DNA of 32,465 nucleotides from Clostridia bacterium (GTDB taxonomy: Bacteria; Bacillota; Clostridia; Oscillospirales; CAG-272): assembly GCA_017505745.1 (NCBI GenBank), contig JAFVOP010000012.1, positions 1 to 32,465 of the forward strand. Reading direction: 5' to 3'. The notes beneath the pieces were generated by a model, which was not told the DNA's origin, did no database searches, and saw only the letters and a list, made by a program, of their open reading frames with translations. The position numbers and the translations under genes are program-made. The first letter of the stretch is position 1. Each line of letters opens with the position of its first letter. This document shows positions 16,488 through 24,675 of this stretch, piece by piece.

Positions 16488-18356
16488 ATGACGAAAAAAT
16501 TGCTGTGCGTGCTTCTGATGCTTGCCATGATCCTTTCGGTGATCACAGCGTGCACTTCGAACACCGACCCAAAGGACACGGATACCGAAGCCGAAAGCAC
16601 GGGCGAAGAAGCCTCCTCTGAAGAGGAGACCTCCACCGAGGAGGAAAGCACCTCGGAGGAAGAAAGCACGTTGGAGGAGGAAAGCTCCTTTGAAGAAGAG
16701 ACGGAAGAGCCCTCCTCGTTTCTTCCCCTGGTATTGAAGGGCGTTTCCGGAGTCAACGTGATCTACCCGAGCGCCTACAAGGCCGTTGAATTGGAGGTGG
16801 CGCAGAAGCTTGTGGACTATATCGCCAAAGCCGGCGGAGCAACGCCCGGTTTGAAGGTGGACACCGAGCGCGTGGATTCGGAAAAGCTGCAGATTCTGGT
16901 GGGAGACACCAAGCGCACGGAGGAATCTCTGCGCAGCGCCAAGCTGGGCACCGTAACTTATGCCTTACAGCTTACCGAGAACGGTCTGGTTGTCAATGCA
17001 GGAAGCGGCGATGCGCTGAAATTTGCGCTGACAAAGCTGCAGGATGCCGCCGATACCTACGGCAGCTTCCAGGAGGGAAGTTTGTTTTTGCCCGATACGG
17101 CACTGAAAACAGCTTATGCGGGTGCGCTGTCCGAGTGCCTGTTTACCTTCGCGGAGCCCACCAACGTTTTGGAATGCGGCGATCAATCCTACATGCTCTA
17201 TTTTGAAAATATGAGCGTGCCCTCCATGTACGACTATCTGGCGCATCTGGAGGCCAACGGGTTTGCGGAAAAGGAACCCATCCGTGCCGTTTTGAATCAC
17301 GTGAACAATCTGTATTCCACTTATTCCAACGGCAAGGCAACCGTCACGGTGTTTTATACCGCAAATGAGAATGCCTGCCGCGTGATCGTGGATCCCGTAG
17401 AGACCAACGGATACGCTTCCTACGTCAATGACAATACCGAAAAGGTTTGCGAGCCGATTTTTTTGCAGGTTGGCCTGAACCCGGAGGGGGCGGACGTGCA
17501 AAACGGAATGTGCTATATCTTCCGCTTCTCCAACGGGGAATTCTTTATCTTTGACGGCGGAACAAACGACAAGAGCTTTGCAGAAGGACAGAACTGTCAA
17601 AGAATCGTTGCAATGCTGAAAGAGTATGCCGTGGATGCCAATAACATTCACATTGCGGGCTGGTTGGTAACGCATCCGCACACCGACCACATCGGCGCAT
17701 TGGAATATTTCTGCAACAACTATGCCAATGACAAAACCATTACACTGGAAAACGTATTGATCAATAACCCCGCCGATTCGGTTGCCGATCAGGATACCTC
17801 CTCCACCGGATTGGCCAAGAAGATCAATAAGTACCGCGAGGCACTGGAAAAGGTGGTGGCAACGGGAACCAAGCTTCACAAGACCCATCCGGGACAGGTG
17901 CTGCACTTTGGCGCCGATGCCACGCTTGAGATCCTGTACACCCACGAGCTTCGGATGCCCGAAACGCTGTACGGCTCGAACAACCTGTCGATCGTCTCCA
18001 GATTCACGGTGGAGGGGCAGACCTATCTCTTTACAGGAGATACCCACACCTATTCCAACCGGGTTATGCAAGCCCTTTACGACGGTAGCTTAAAGTGTGA
18101 TTTTTATCAGACCCCTCATCACGGCTTTGGCTCGAATACCAACACGCTCGCTCGGGACGTAGATCCCAGATGGGTGCTGTGGCCGGTTGGCCCCGACGTG
18201 TATGAGAGCGCGGCCCAAAAAACGCACAACAAATACCTGTTCAGCAGCGATTCTCGCGTGGAGCAGATGTTTGTTGCAAAATTCAGGACCTATGTGTTTG
18301 AGCTGCCGTTTACCGGATCAAATTTCACGGTGTTTGATAACACTGCCGTTCGGTAA
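16488..18356 (+). CDS. MBL lipoprotein 3
   Basis: A 622-residue lipoprotein with leader ending LSVITAC (Cys22), then NTDPKDTDTEAES and a long Ser/Glu linker to about residue 80. The N-domain (~85-210) carries LQILVGDTKRTEES, the EI-(L/I)-V-G-x-T-x-R signature seen in GH20b/GH67N-like domains. The shared middle domain (~220-310) contains SYMLYFENMSVPSMYDYLAHLEANGF. The MBL domain has FDGG, HPHTDH (H396, H398, D400, H401), TGDTHTYSN and TPHHGFG, with the conserved C-terminal F-x-LPF-x-GSN. All metal ligands are present. The gene begins 21 bases after MBL 2 with AAAGGAG, so the two are probably co-transcribed. The leader and linker are nearly the same as in the next gene, suggesting a recent duplication of at least the 5' part. 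Confidence 0.8.
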   Translation: MTKKLLCVLLMLAMILSVITACTSNTDPKDTDTEAESTGEEASSEEETSTEEESTSEEESTLEEESSFEEETEEPSSFLPLVLKGVSGVNVIYPSAYKAVELEVAQKLVDYIAKAGGATPGLKVDTERVDSEKLQILVGDTKRTEESLRSAKLGTVTYALQLTENGLVVNAGSGDALKFALTKLQDAADTYGSFQEGSLFLPDTALKTAYAGALSECLFTFAEPTNVLECGDQSYMLYFENMSVPSMYDYLAHLEANGFAEKEPIRAVLNHVNNLYSTYSNGKATVTVFYTANENACRVIVDPVETNGYASYVNDNTEKVCEPIFLQVGLNPEGADVQNGMCYIFRFSNGEFFIFDGGTNDKSFAEGQNCQRIVAMLKEYAVDANNIHIAGWLVTHPHTDHIGALEYFCNNYANDKTITLENVLINNPADSVADQDTSSTGLAKKINKYREALEKVVATGTKLHKTHPGQVLHFGADATLEILYTHELRMPETLYGSNNLSIVSRFTVEGQTYLFTGDTHTYSNRVMQALYDGSLKCDFYQTPHHGFGSNTNTLARDVDPRWVLWPVGPDVYESAAQKTHNKYLFSSDSRVEQMFVAKFRTYVFELPFTGSNFTVFDNTAVR

Positions 18357-18413
18357 GCGCGATCCTCTTTCACAACCGCTCAAGACCGCCTATGTTCAGA
18401 AAGGATACTATCT

Positions 18414-20294
18414 ATGAAAAAATTTCTTTGTATATTCCTGATGCTCGCGATGATTCTTTCCGTAATCACGGCGTGCACTCCGAACACCGATCCGAAGGAC
18501 ACCGATACCGAATCCGAAAGCACGGCCGAAGAAACCTCATCTGAAGAGGAGACCTCCACCGAGGGAGAGAGTGCCGGGGAAGAAACAACTACCGAGGAAG
18601 AAACAACTACCGAGGAAGAGACCGCCGAGGAGCCCGAAGAGGAGCCGACGTTCTTTGTTCCGCTGATAGAAAACGGCGTTTCCAAGATTGTCATCGTTTA
18701 CCCCGCATCCTATCAGGACTACGAGCGGAGTGCCGCGGAGACCCTGGCTGCCTTCCTTGAGGAGAAGAGCGGCGTAAAGCCGGAGCTGCTTACCGATGCC
18801 GCTACGGTTGCCGACGGCAAGATGGAAATTTTGGTAGGTGATACCGCGCGCACCGATGCTGCCATGCGCAGCAGCGCTCTGATCAACGGCAAATACGCGG
18901 TTCAGCTTTCTCAAAACCGCCTGATCGTCAACGGCGCCTTTGCCGCCGCAATCGATTATGCGGTGGAAAAGATCCAAACGGGCATCGTCAAGCACGGCAT
19001 GGAGCAGAGCGGCTCGTTGCTGCTTCCCGATACCGCGCTGGACCTTACCTACGTGCCTCCTCTGCAGGAGTGCATGCTGACGTTTGGAAACGCTACGCTG
19101 AAAAACGTGCTTGAAAACGGAAAGCGTGCGTATTTGATCTACTTTGAAAACGCCACCGCAACCGATTTTACCGTATACTACACGTGGTTGATGCAATATG
19201 GGCTCGAATCCAAGGAAGAGCCTCGCATGATGCTCAATGCCCCCAACAATTATTACGCGATGTGCTCGGACGGCAAGGTGATGGTAACCTTTGTTTTGAC
19301 CACATACAACCGCCAGGCAAGAGTATTTGTGGAGCGGGTAGAGGACAACGGATATTATTCCTATGAAAATACCGATACCGAAGCCATCTGCGAGCCGCTG
19401 TTTTTCCACGTGGGAACCGGCCAGGAGCACGGACAGTGCGAGATCTTCCGCTTCTCCAACGGCACCTTTTTCATCGTGGACGGCGGATTGAACGATGATT
19501 CCGCGCAATATGCGGCTGCGCAAAACGGCCGACGCATCGTGGAGATCCTCAAGACCTACGCCCCCGATCCGCAAAACATCCGCATTGCGGGTTGGCTCCT
19601 GACCCATGTGCACGAGGATCACACCGGTGCGATCCAGTATTTCTGTAAGTATTATGGGGATGATCCCACCATCAAGGTGGAAAATATCCTCTACAACAAC
19701 TATTCCGATTTGGTGATTTGGCAAAAGGAGGACGATGCCGCATGGGTCGTTCCGCTGGTACATCGGGTGGAGGCGCTGCTTGCATCCTTTGCCGAGACCA
19801 CCGGAGCCTCGATCCACAAGGTTCACCCGGGGCAGATCCTCCATTTCGGGGATGCCAAATTGGAGATTGTTTACACACACGAGCTGCGTATCGCTTCGTC
19901 CAAGCTCACCAGCATCAACGGGCTGTCCGTGGTTTCGCTCTTTACCGTTGCGGGGCAGACCTTTATGATCACCGGTGATACAACCACAAAATCCAATCTG
20001 GTTATGGAGGCCATGTACGGGGAGTTCCTGCGCGCGGATTTCTACCAGACGCCGCACCACGGATACGGCGGAAACACCGAAACGCTTGCCGAAAACGTGG
20101 ATCCCAAATGGGTGCTTTGGCCCTGCAACGATACGCGCTATGAGGTGGTAAGGGTCAAGGCGCACAACGCCTACCTGTTTAGCTCCTCTTCCCGCGTGGA
20201 AAATCACTTCGTGGCACGCCACCAGACCTACCTGTTCCATCTCCCGTTTACCGGTAGCAATTATACGGTTACCGAAAACACTGTCATTGAATAA
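18414..20294 (+). CDS. MBL lipoprotein 4 (divergent active-site loop)
   Basis: A 626-residue lipoprotein with leader ending LSVITAC (Cys21), then NTDPKDTDTESES and a TTEEET-rich linker to about residue 80. The N-domain carries MEILVGDTARTDAAM and YAVQLSQNRLIVNG. In the MBL domain the metal motif reads HVHEDH (H398, H400, D402, H403): ligands are kept, but Glu replaces the usual Thr/Ala next to them. The entry strand is FHVGTGQEHGQC, shorter than the QVGLNPxGxxxQNGMC of the paralogs, and the loop after the first ligands is different (a Trp-rich segment WQKEDDAAWVVP). D-x-T in ITGDTTTKSN and TPHHGYG are intact. It is therefore probably active on a different substrate. The gene starts 57 bases after MBL 3. 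Confidence 0.8.
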   Translation: MKKFLCIFLMLAMILSVITACTPNTDPKDTDTESESTAEETSSEEETSTEGESAGEETTTEEETTTEEETAEEPEEEPTFFVPLIENGVSKIVIVYPASYQDYERSAAETLAAFLEEKSGVKPELLTDAATVADGKMEILVGDTARTDAAMRSSALINGKYAVQLSQNRLIVNGAFAAAIDYAVEKIQTGIVKHGMEQSGSLLLPDTALDLTYVPPLQECMLTFGNATLKNVLENGKRAYLIYFENATATDFTVYYTWLMQYGLESKEEPRMMLNAPNNYYAMCSDGKVMVTFVLTTYNRQARVFVERVEDNGYYSYENTDTEAICEPLFFHVGTGQEHGQCEIFRFSNGTFFIVDGGLNDDSAQYAAAQNGRRIVEILKTYAPDPQNIRIAGWLLTHVHEDHTGAIQYFCKYYGDDPTIKVENILYNNYSDLVIWQKEDDAAWVVPLVHRVEALLASFAETTGASIHKVHPGQILHFGDAKLEIVYTHELRIASSKLTSINGLSVVSLFTVAGQTFMITGDTTTKSNLVMEAMYGEFLRADFYQTPHHGYGGNTETLAENVDPKWVLWPCNDTRYEVVRVKAHNAYLFSSSSRVENHFVARHQTYLFHLPFTGSNYTVTENTVIE

Positions 20295-20342
20295 GATTCG
20301 AAGATTTTTCACGTTTATTTTGATTGAAAGGATGCAGACATC

Positions 20343-22202
20343 ATGATGAAAAAATGGTTGAGCTTTATAGTAACCCTCTCTCTGCTGCTTACCCTGATCA
20401 CCGCTTGCGCAAGCCCCTCCACCGATCCAAAGGAGACCACTCCCGAGGATACCGCAACAAGCGAGGCAACCTCTGAGGAAGAAAGCACCGAAGCCGATTC
20501 TGAATCGGATTCGGAGGAGGAAAGCACTACGGAAGAGCCCGAGGAAGAGATTTCCTACGTTCCTCTTGTCAAGGAAAACCAAGCCTGTGTAACGGTTGTG
20601 TATCCCCAGTCGCCCACCTCGTATGAATTGACCTCGGCGAAAAAGCTGGTACGCTGCATTGAGCGTCTTTGCAACGTGACCGTTCCGATGGTTCCCGATA
20701 CCGAGGCGGTTGCAAACGGTATGTTCGAGATCCTGATTGGTGATACCTCTCGTGTGGAAAGCGCGATCGTCAAGGGAAAAATGGGCGAAAGCGAGCATGC
20801 CGTTGCCATGGTCAACGGCGCACTTGTGATCCACGGTCGCTATGAGGGCACCATGGCTTACGCTACCGATCAGGTGGTTGATGCCATTTGCGCAGAAGGA
20901 TACCGCGATGAGAAGCTTCTGTTGCCCTGTACGTTTGATACGGTGGGATACGCCGGTCTTTTGACCGAGGAGCTCTTTGTTTACGACACGGTGCCGTTTG
21001 CGTTTGTCCGCGACACCGGAGATCACGCATATCTGATCCGTTTTGAAAACACCACGTTGCAAAATTTCAGCAATTATCTCGTCCATCTGGGTGAGCACGG
21101 CTTTGAAACCGTGGATAGCCGCGCGCTTTTGAACAACCCCAACAATCTCTACACTATGCTCACCGACGGCGAGCGTGCGGTTACCGTGATCTACACCGCG
21201 CAGGACGGCAATACGTCGGTTGTGGTGGAGCCGGCGGCAACCTGTGGATATCTGCGGTTCCTGGAGGCCGATTATGAGAGCCAAAACGAAGAGGTGTGCG
21301 AGCCTTTGATGATCCAGGTAGGCTTGCATCCTGCCGGAGGGTCCAAGGGCAACGGAATGGGCTATATCTTCCGTCTTGCCAACGGCAAATTTGTGGTGTT
21401 TGACGGTGGTTGGGACGAAAGCCTGTATTTCAAGGAAGGGCAAAACGGAAGACGTATGTACGAAACCATGAAGGAATACGCTCCCGATCCCAACAATATT
21501 CAAATTGCGGCCTGGCTGGTTACGCACGCGCATACCGACCACATCGGAGCCTTGCACTATTTTGTGAAAACCTATATCTCCAACGGAAACGTAACGCTGG
21601 AAAACATCATTTATAATTTCCCCTCCGAGGAGCTGGTGTCAATTACAAAGCATGAAAACTCGGAGCTGCCCGCAAAGATCGCAAACTATCGCGAGATGCT
21701 CCAAACGGCGGCCGCTACGGGCACCAACCTCTGCAAGGCGCACCCCGGCCAGTCCTACGAAACGGCGGGATTTCAGCTGGAGATCCTCTTCTCCTACGAT
21801 TTCCTGTGCCCGGCCGGCATTTCCAACTTTAACAACTCGTCGGTTTGCTCCCACGTGACCGTGGAAGGACAGACCTACGTATTCGTTGGTGACTCGGCAA
21901 CCGAGGCAAACGTGATCACGAACCGGATTCACGGAGAAGGCCTGAAGTGTGATTTCTTCCAGGTTCCGCACCATGGGTACGGCCCCAACGATGCTGCCTT
22001 CCTGGCACAGGTCCAGCCCAAGTGGTTGCTTTGGCCGGTTGCCGGCGTGGGCTCTGTTCCGGCGCACCTGCAGCATTTCTTTGCGGATGGAAGTTCGGTG
22101 AAAAATATTTACGTATCGGCATATCAGAATCACGTATTTGAATTGCCCTTTGACGGAACGAACGTTACGGTGATCCCTCTGGAAAAGCTTCCGGAAGAAT
22201 AA
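20343..22202 (+). CDS. MBL lipoprotein 5
   Basis: A 619-residue lipoprotein with leader ending LTLITAC (Cys22), followed by ASPSTDPKETTPED and a Ser/Glu/Asp linker to about residue 70. The N-domain carries FEILIGDTSRVESA and HAVAMVNGALVIHGRY. The MBL domain contains IQVGLHPAGGSKGNGMGYIF, FDGGWDE, HAHTDH (H395, H397, D399, H400), VGDSATEAN and VPHHGYGPND. It shares the HP-x-(G/N)-x-S-(K/R) entry loop and the NFNNSSVCS segment with the next gene, so these two form a closer pair distinct from MBL 1-4. Either ATG at 20343 or 20346 could be used; both give a normal leader. It probably acts outside the membrane; the substrate is not known. Confidence 0.8.
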   Translation: MMKKWLSFIVTLSLLLTLITACASPSTDPKETTPEDTATSEATSEEESTEADSESDSEEESTTEEPEEEISYVPLVKENQACVTVVYPQSPTSYELTSAKKLVRCIERLCNVTVPMVPDTEAVANGMFEILIGDTSRVESAIVKGKMGESEHAVAMVNGALVIHGRYEGTMAYATDQVVDAICAEGYRDEKLLLPCTFDTVGYAGLLTEELFVYDTVPFAFVRDTGDHAYLIRFENTTLQNFSNYLVHLGEHGFETVDSRALLNNPNNLYTMLTDGERAVTVIYTAQDGNTSVVVEPAATCGYLRFLEADYESQNEEVCEPLMIQVGLHPAGGSKGNGMGYIFRLANGKFVVFDGGWDESLYFKEGQNGRRMYETMKEYAPDPNNIQIAAWLVTHAHTDHIGALHYFVKTYISNGNVTLENIIYNFPSEELVSITKHENSELPAKIANYREMLQTAAATGTNLCKAHPGQSYETAGFQLEILFSYDFLCPAGISNFNNSSVCSHVTVEGQTYVFVGDSATEANVITNRIHGEGLKCDFFQVPHHGYGPNDAAFLAQVQPKWLLWPVAGVGSVPAHLQHFFADGSSVKNIYVSAYQNHVFELPFDGTNVTVIPLEKLPEE

Positions 22203-22254
22203 ACCTCTCTTGTCAACCGACTGTTTTTAAGAATAGAAAAGGAGGATTGCAACT

Positions 22255-24108
22255 TTGAAACGCTTTATATGTTTTCTTTTAACACTGATTCTGATTCTCT
22301 CCCTGGCAACAGCCTGCGTGCCGAGCGAGAATGAACCCAAGGATACCGACACCGAAACCGAAACGCAAACGGAAACCGAAACGGATACCGAAACAGAAAC
22401 CGAAACAGAAACCGAGACCGAAACGGAAACCGAGCCCGAGCCTGAGCCCGAGGCCGACCCGATCCCGGTGGTTGTAGGTCAGCAGGCCTGCCCGATGATC
22501 GTTTTCTCTCCCAACGCCACGGTTGAGGAGCTTGCTGCGATCAAGCATCTGGGACAGAGCGTGAAAAATCTTACCGGTGTGGATCTGATCACAATTCCCG
22601 ATACCGAGCCCGCAGGGGCCGCGATGTATGAGATCATCGTTGGTAACACCACACGCCCCGAAAGCACAACCGTGAAAGAGCAGCTTGCCGAAACGGGAGG
22701 CTACGCCTATACCTGGGTAGACGGCTCTTTGGTGATACACGGAGCGCTGCCCGGCGCGATGAAATATGCCATGGATCAGGTGATCCGCTCCATTCGGGAG
22801 TACGGCTTTGAGCAGGGCGTATCGATGGTATCCGGCGATTTTGACACCGTAGGCTATGATTCCTATATGACTGAGGAGCTGCTGTCCTTTGACGGGATCA
22901 AGCCCGCCAGCTTTTCCGATACTGCCGACTACGCGTATGCAGTGGCTTTCCAGAAAGTTACGAAGCAGAATTTCGTGAATTACGTTGCCTACCTCAGCTC
23001 GGCAGGCTTTGAGACCGTGGATGCCCGTGAGATCAAAGGCACCGACGAGATCCACTACAACATGCTCACCGACGGTGTACGCGCCATTACCGTGCTCTAT
23101 ACGGCCTATAATGATACGGCAACGGTGGTGATCGAACCGACCGAGAACAATGGCTATCTGGCATTTCTTGAGGCAGAGTATGACAAAAAGACCGAAAAGG
23201 TCTGCGACCCGATCATGATCCAGGTGGGGCTGCACCCCGACAATCCCTCCAGAAAAAACGGAATGGGGTATATTTTCCGCTTGAAGAACGGAAAGTTTGT
23301 GGTCTTTGACGGCGGATGGAATGAGGATAAGCTATTTGCGGACGGGCAAAACGGCCGCGTGATGTATGAAACCATGAAGGCTTATGCGGTGGATCCGAAC
23401 AACATTGAGATTGCCGCGTGGCTGATTACGCACGAGCACACCGACCACATCGGTGCGTTGGAGTGGTTTGTAAACAACCGTTTGCCCAGCGAAACCGTAA
23501 CGCTGGAGAATATCATTCTCAATTTCCCCTCATATGAGAGCCTGATGTGGTTTGAATCGTCGGATCTGCCCAATAAGGTGGAAACCTACCGCAAGATGAC
23601 GGAAAAGGCGGCTGCAACGGGAACCAATATCTGCAAGGCTCACGTTGGACAGAACTATCAGATCGGCGATTTCCAATTGGAGATCCTCTTCTCGTATGAT
23701 CTTCTGTATCCGGAATACCTTTCCAACTTCAACAACTCCTCGGTTTGCTCGCGCGTGACCGCCGAGGGTCAGACCTATATCTTCGTGGGTGACTCCTCGA
23801 ACGCTGCCAACGCGGTGATGAATCGGCTGTACGGAAAGGAATTGGTATGTGACTTCTTCCAGGTGCCGCACCACGGCTACGGACCCAACGATGCGAATTT
23901 CTTAAAGCAGGTAAAGCCCAAATGGCTCCTCTGGCCGGTAGCTCAGCAGGACTATGCGGGAGAAAATACCGCGCATTTAAAGCATTTCTTTGCGGAGGGC
24001 ACCACGGTGCAGAGCATCTACGTCTCAGCAAACAAAAACTACGTGTTTGCGCTCCCCTTTAACGGCACCAACGTCATCGAGCTTCCCATGACGCAGATTC
24101 CCAAATGA
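22255..24108 (+). CDS. MBL lipoprotein 6 (TTG start), last gene of the array
   Basis: A 617-residue lipoprotein that starts with TTG, supported by AAGGAGG upstream and by an immediate leader MKRFICFLLTLILILSLATAC (Cys21). The linker is ENEPKDTDT plus about 13 Glu-Thr type units and PEPEPEAD. The N-domain has YEIIVGNTTRPEST and YAYTWVDGSLVIHG. MBL motifs are FDGGWNE, HEHTDH (H393, H395, D397, H398), VGDSSNAAN and VPHHGYGPND, so the metal site is complete. It is most similar to MBL 5. A strong hairpin terminator follows 23 bases after the stop and closes the array. Confidence 0.8.
   Translation: MKRFICFLLTLILILSLATACVPSENEPKDTDTETETQTETETDTETETETETETETETEPEPEPEADPIPVVVGQQACPMIVFSPNATVEELAAIKHLGQSVKNLTGVDLITIPDTEPAGAAMYEIIVGNTTRPESTTVKEQLAETGGYAYTWVDGSLVIHGALPGAMKYAMDQVIRSIREYGFEQGVSMVSGDFDTVGYDSYMTEELLSFDGIKPASFSDTADYAYAVAFQKVTKQNFVNYVAYLSSAGFETVDAREIKGTDEIHYNMLTDGVRAITVLYTAYNDTATVVIEPTENNGYLAFLEAEYDKKTEKVCDPIMIQVGLHPDNPSRKNGMGYIFRLKNGKFVVFDGGWNEDKLFADGQNGRVMYETMKAYAVDPNNIEIAAWLITHEHTDHIGALEWFVNNRLPSETVTLENIILNFPSYESLMWFESSDLPNKVETYRKMTEKAAATGTNICKAHVGQNYQIGDFQLEILFSYDLLYPEYLSNFNNSSVCSRVTAEGQTYIFVGDSSNAANAVMNRLYGKELVCDFFQVPHHGYGPNDANFLKQVKPKWLLWPVAQQDYAGENTAHLKHFFAEGTTVQSIYVSANKNYVFALPFNGTNVIELPMTQIPK
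22354..22431 (+). repeat. Hexanucleotide tandem repeat, 13 units, in MBL lipoprotein 6
   Basis: Thirteen six-base units, mostly GAAACC/GAAACG/GAAACA, encode the acidic linker. Third positions vary more than in the copy at 11835-11936, so this array is older or is held by protein-level selection. Confidence 0.85.
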
Positions 24109-24131
24109 TGCAGGGGAGAAAATAAGAAAAG

Positions 24132-24164
24132 AACCGCGATTCCTTGGAATCGCGGTTTCTTTTT
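24132..24164 (+). terminator. Strong bidirectional terminator ending the MBL array
   Basis: AACCGCGATTCC (24132-24143) pairs perfectly with GGAATCGCGGTT (24146-24157) and is followed by TCTTTTTT. On the minus strand the same stem is followed by a T-rich stretch, so it can also terminate the converging DUF1854 gene. Confidence 0.9.
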
Positions 24165-24171
24165 TGTTCCT

Positions 24172-24663
24172 TTACAGGAAGGGAAACAGCTTTCTTTGAC
24201 TTGCTGCGTCGAGGGCGGTGTAGTCGCGGATCTCGTAACGGTTATCGTTGGAGTCGCGGAACAGGATGCGGTTGGTTCCGTGCATTCTCTTGACGTCGCT
24301 TTGGCGGTTCATGATGCGGAAGGTAATGACGCCGCGGTCGGTTTCCACCGTCCATTTCAGCGAGCCGAACTTTTCGGAGATCGCCAGGATCGCCGTGATC
24401 TGCGGGATCATATAGTATTCGGCAAAGCATTCCTCCAATACCTTCACCGATTGCTCGTCCAGCTCATCCAGATTGCGGATAAAGCCCACTTCCTTTTCGT
24501 TTTTATCGAGAAGCGTGATGTACATCGAGGTATTGCTGAAGGGGAAGAGGCGGCGGGGCTCCAGGTTTTCAAACACACTGCCGTCGCGCATGATCAGGCG
24601 CACGCGGTAGATATCGGCGCGTTCGAGTCGGCCCAGGTACTTGTCTACGTAGATTCTGCTCAT
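24172..24663 (-). CDS. DUF1854 protein, partner of the ABC exporter
   Basis: A 163-residue protein that matches the DUF1854 pattern from end to end: EPRRLFPFS, an EVGFI/LDEL segment, YYMIPQI, WTVETDRGVITFRI, LFRDSNDNRYEIRDY and the closing LDAASQRKLFPFL. The family has no established biochemical role, but its genes typically lie beside an ABC exporter of the type found here, and some annotations link the pair to cyanophycin metabolism. The ATG has a consensus AGGAGGTG seven bases upstream. It begins 12 bases after the exporter stop, so the two are co-transcribed and may be translationally coupled. It has no signal peptide or membrane segment and is probably cytoplasmic. Confidence 0.85.
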   Translation of the reverse strand: MSRIYVDKYLGRLERADIYRVRLIMRDGSVFENLEPRRLFPFSNTSMYITLLDKNEKEVGFIRNLDELDEQSVKVLEECFAEYYMIPQITAILAISEKFGSLKWTVETDRGVITFRIMNRQSDVKRMHGTNRILFRDSNDNRYEIRDYTALDAASQRKLFPFL

Positions 24664-24675
24664 AACGGCACCTCC

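Noticed and set aside
18537..21557. Minus-strand open frame of 1006 codons
   Set aside because: Antisense shadow of MBL lipoproteins 4 and 5; the translation is low-complexity His/Val/Gly-rich.
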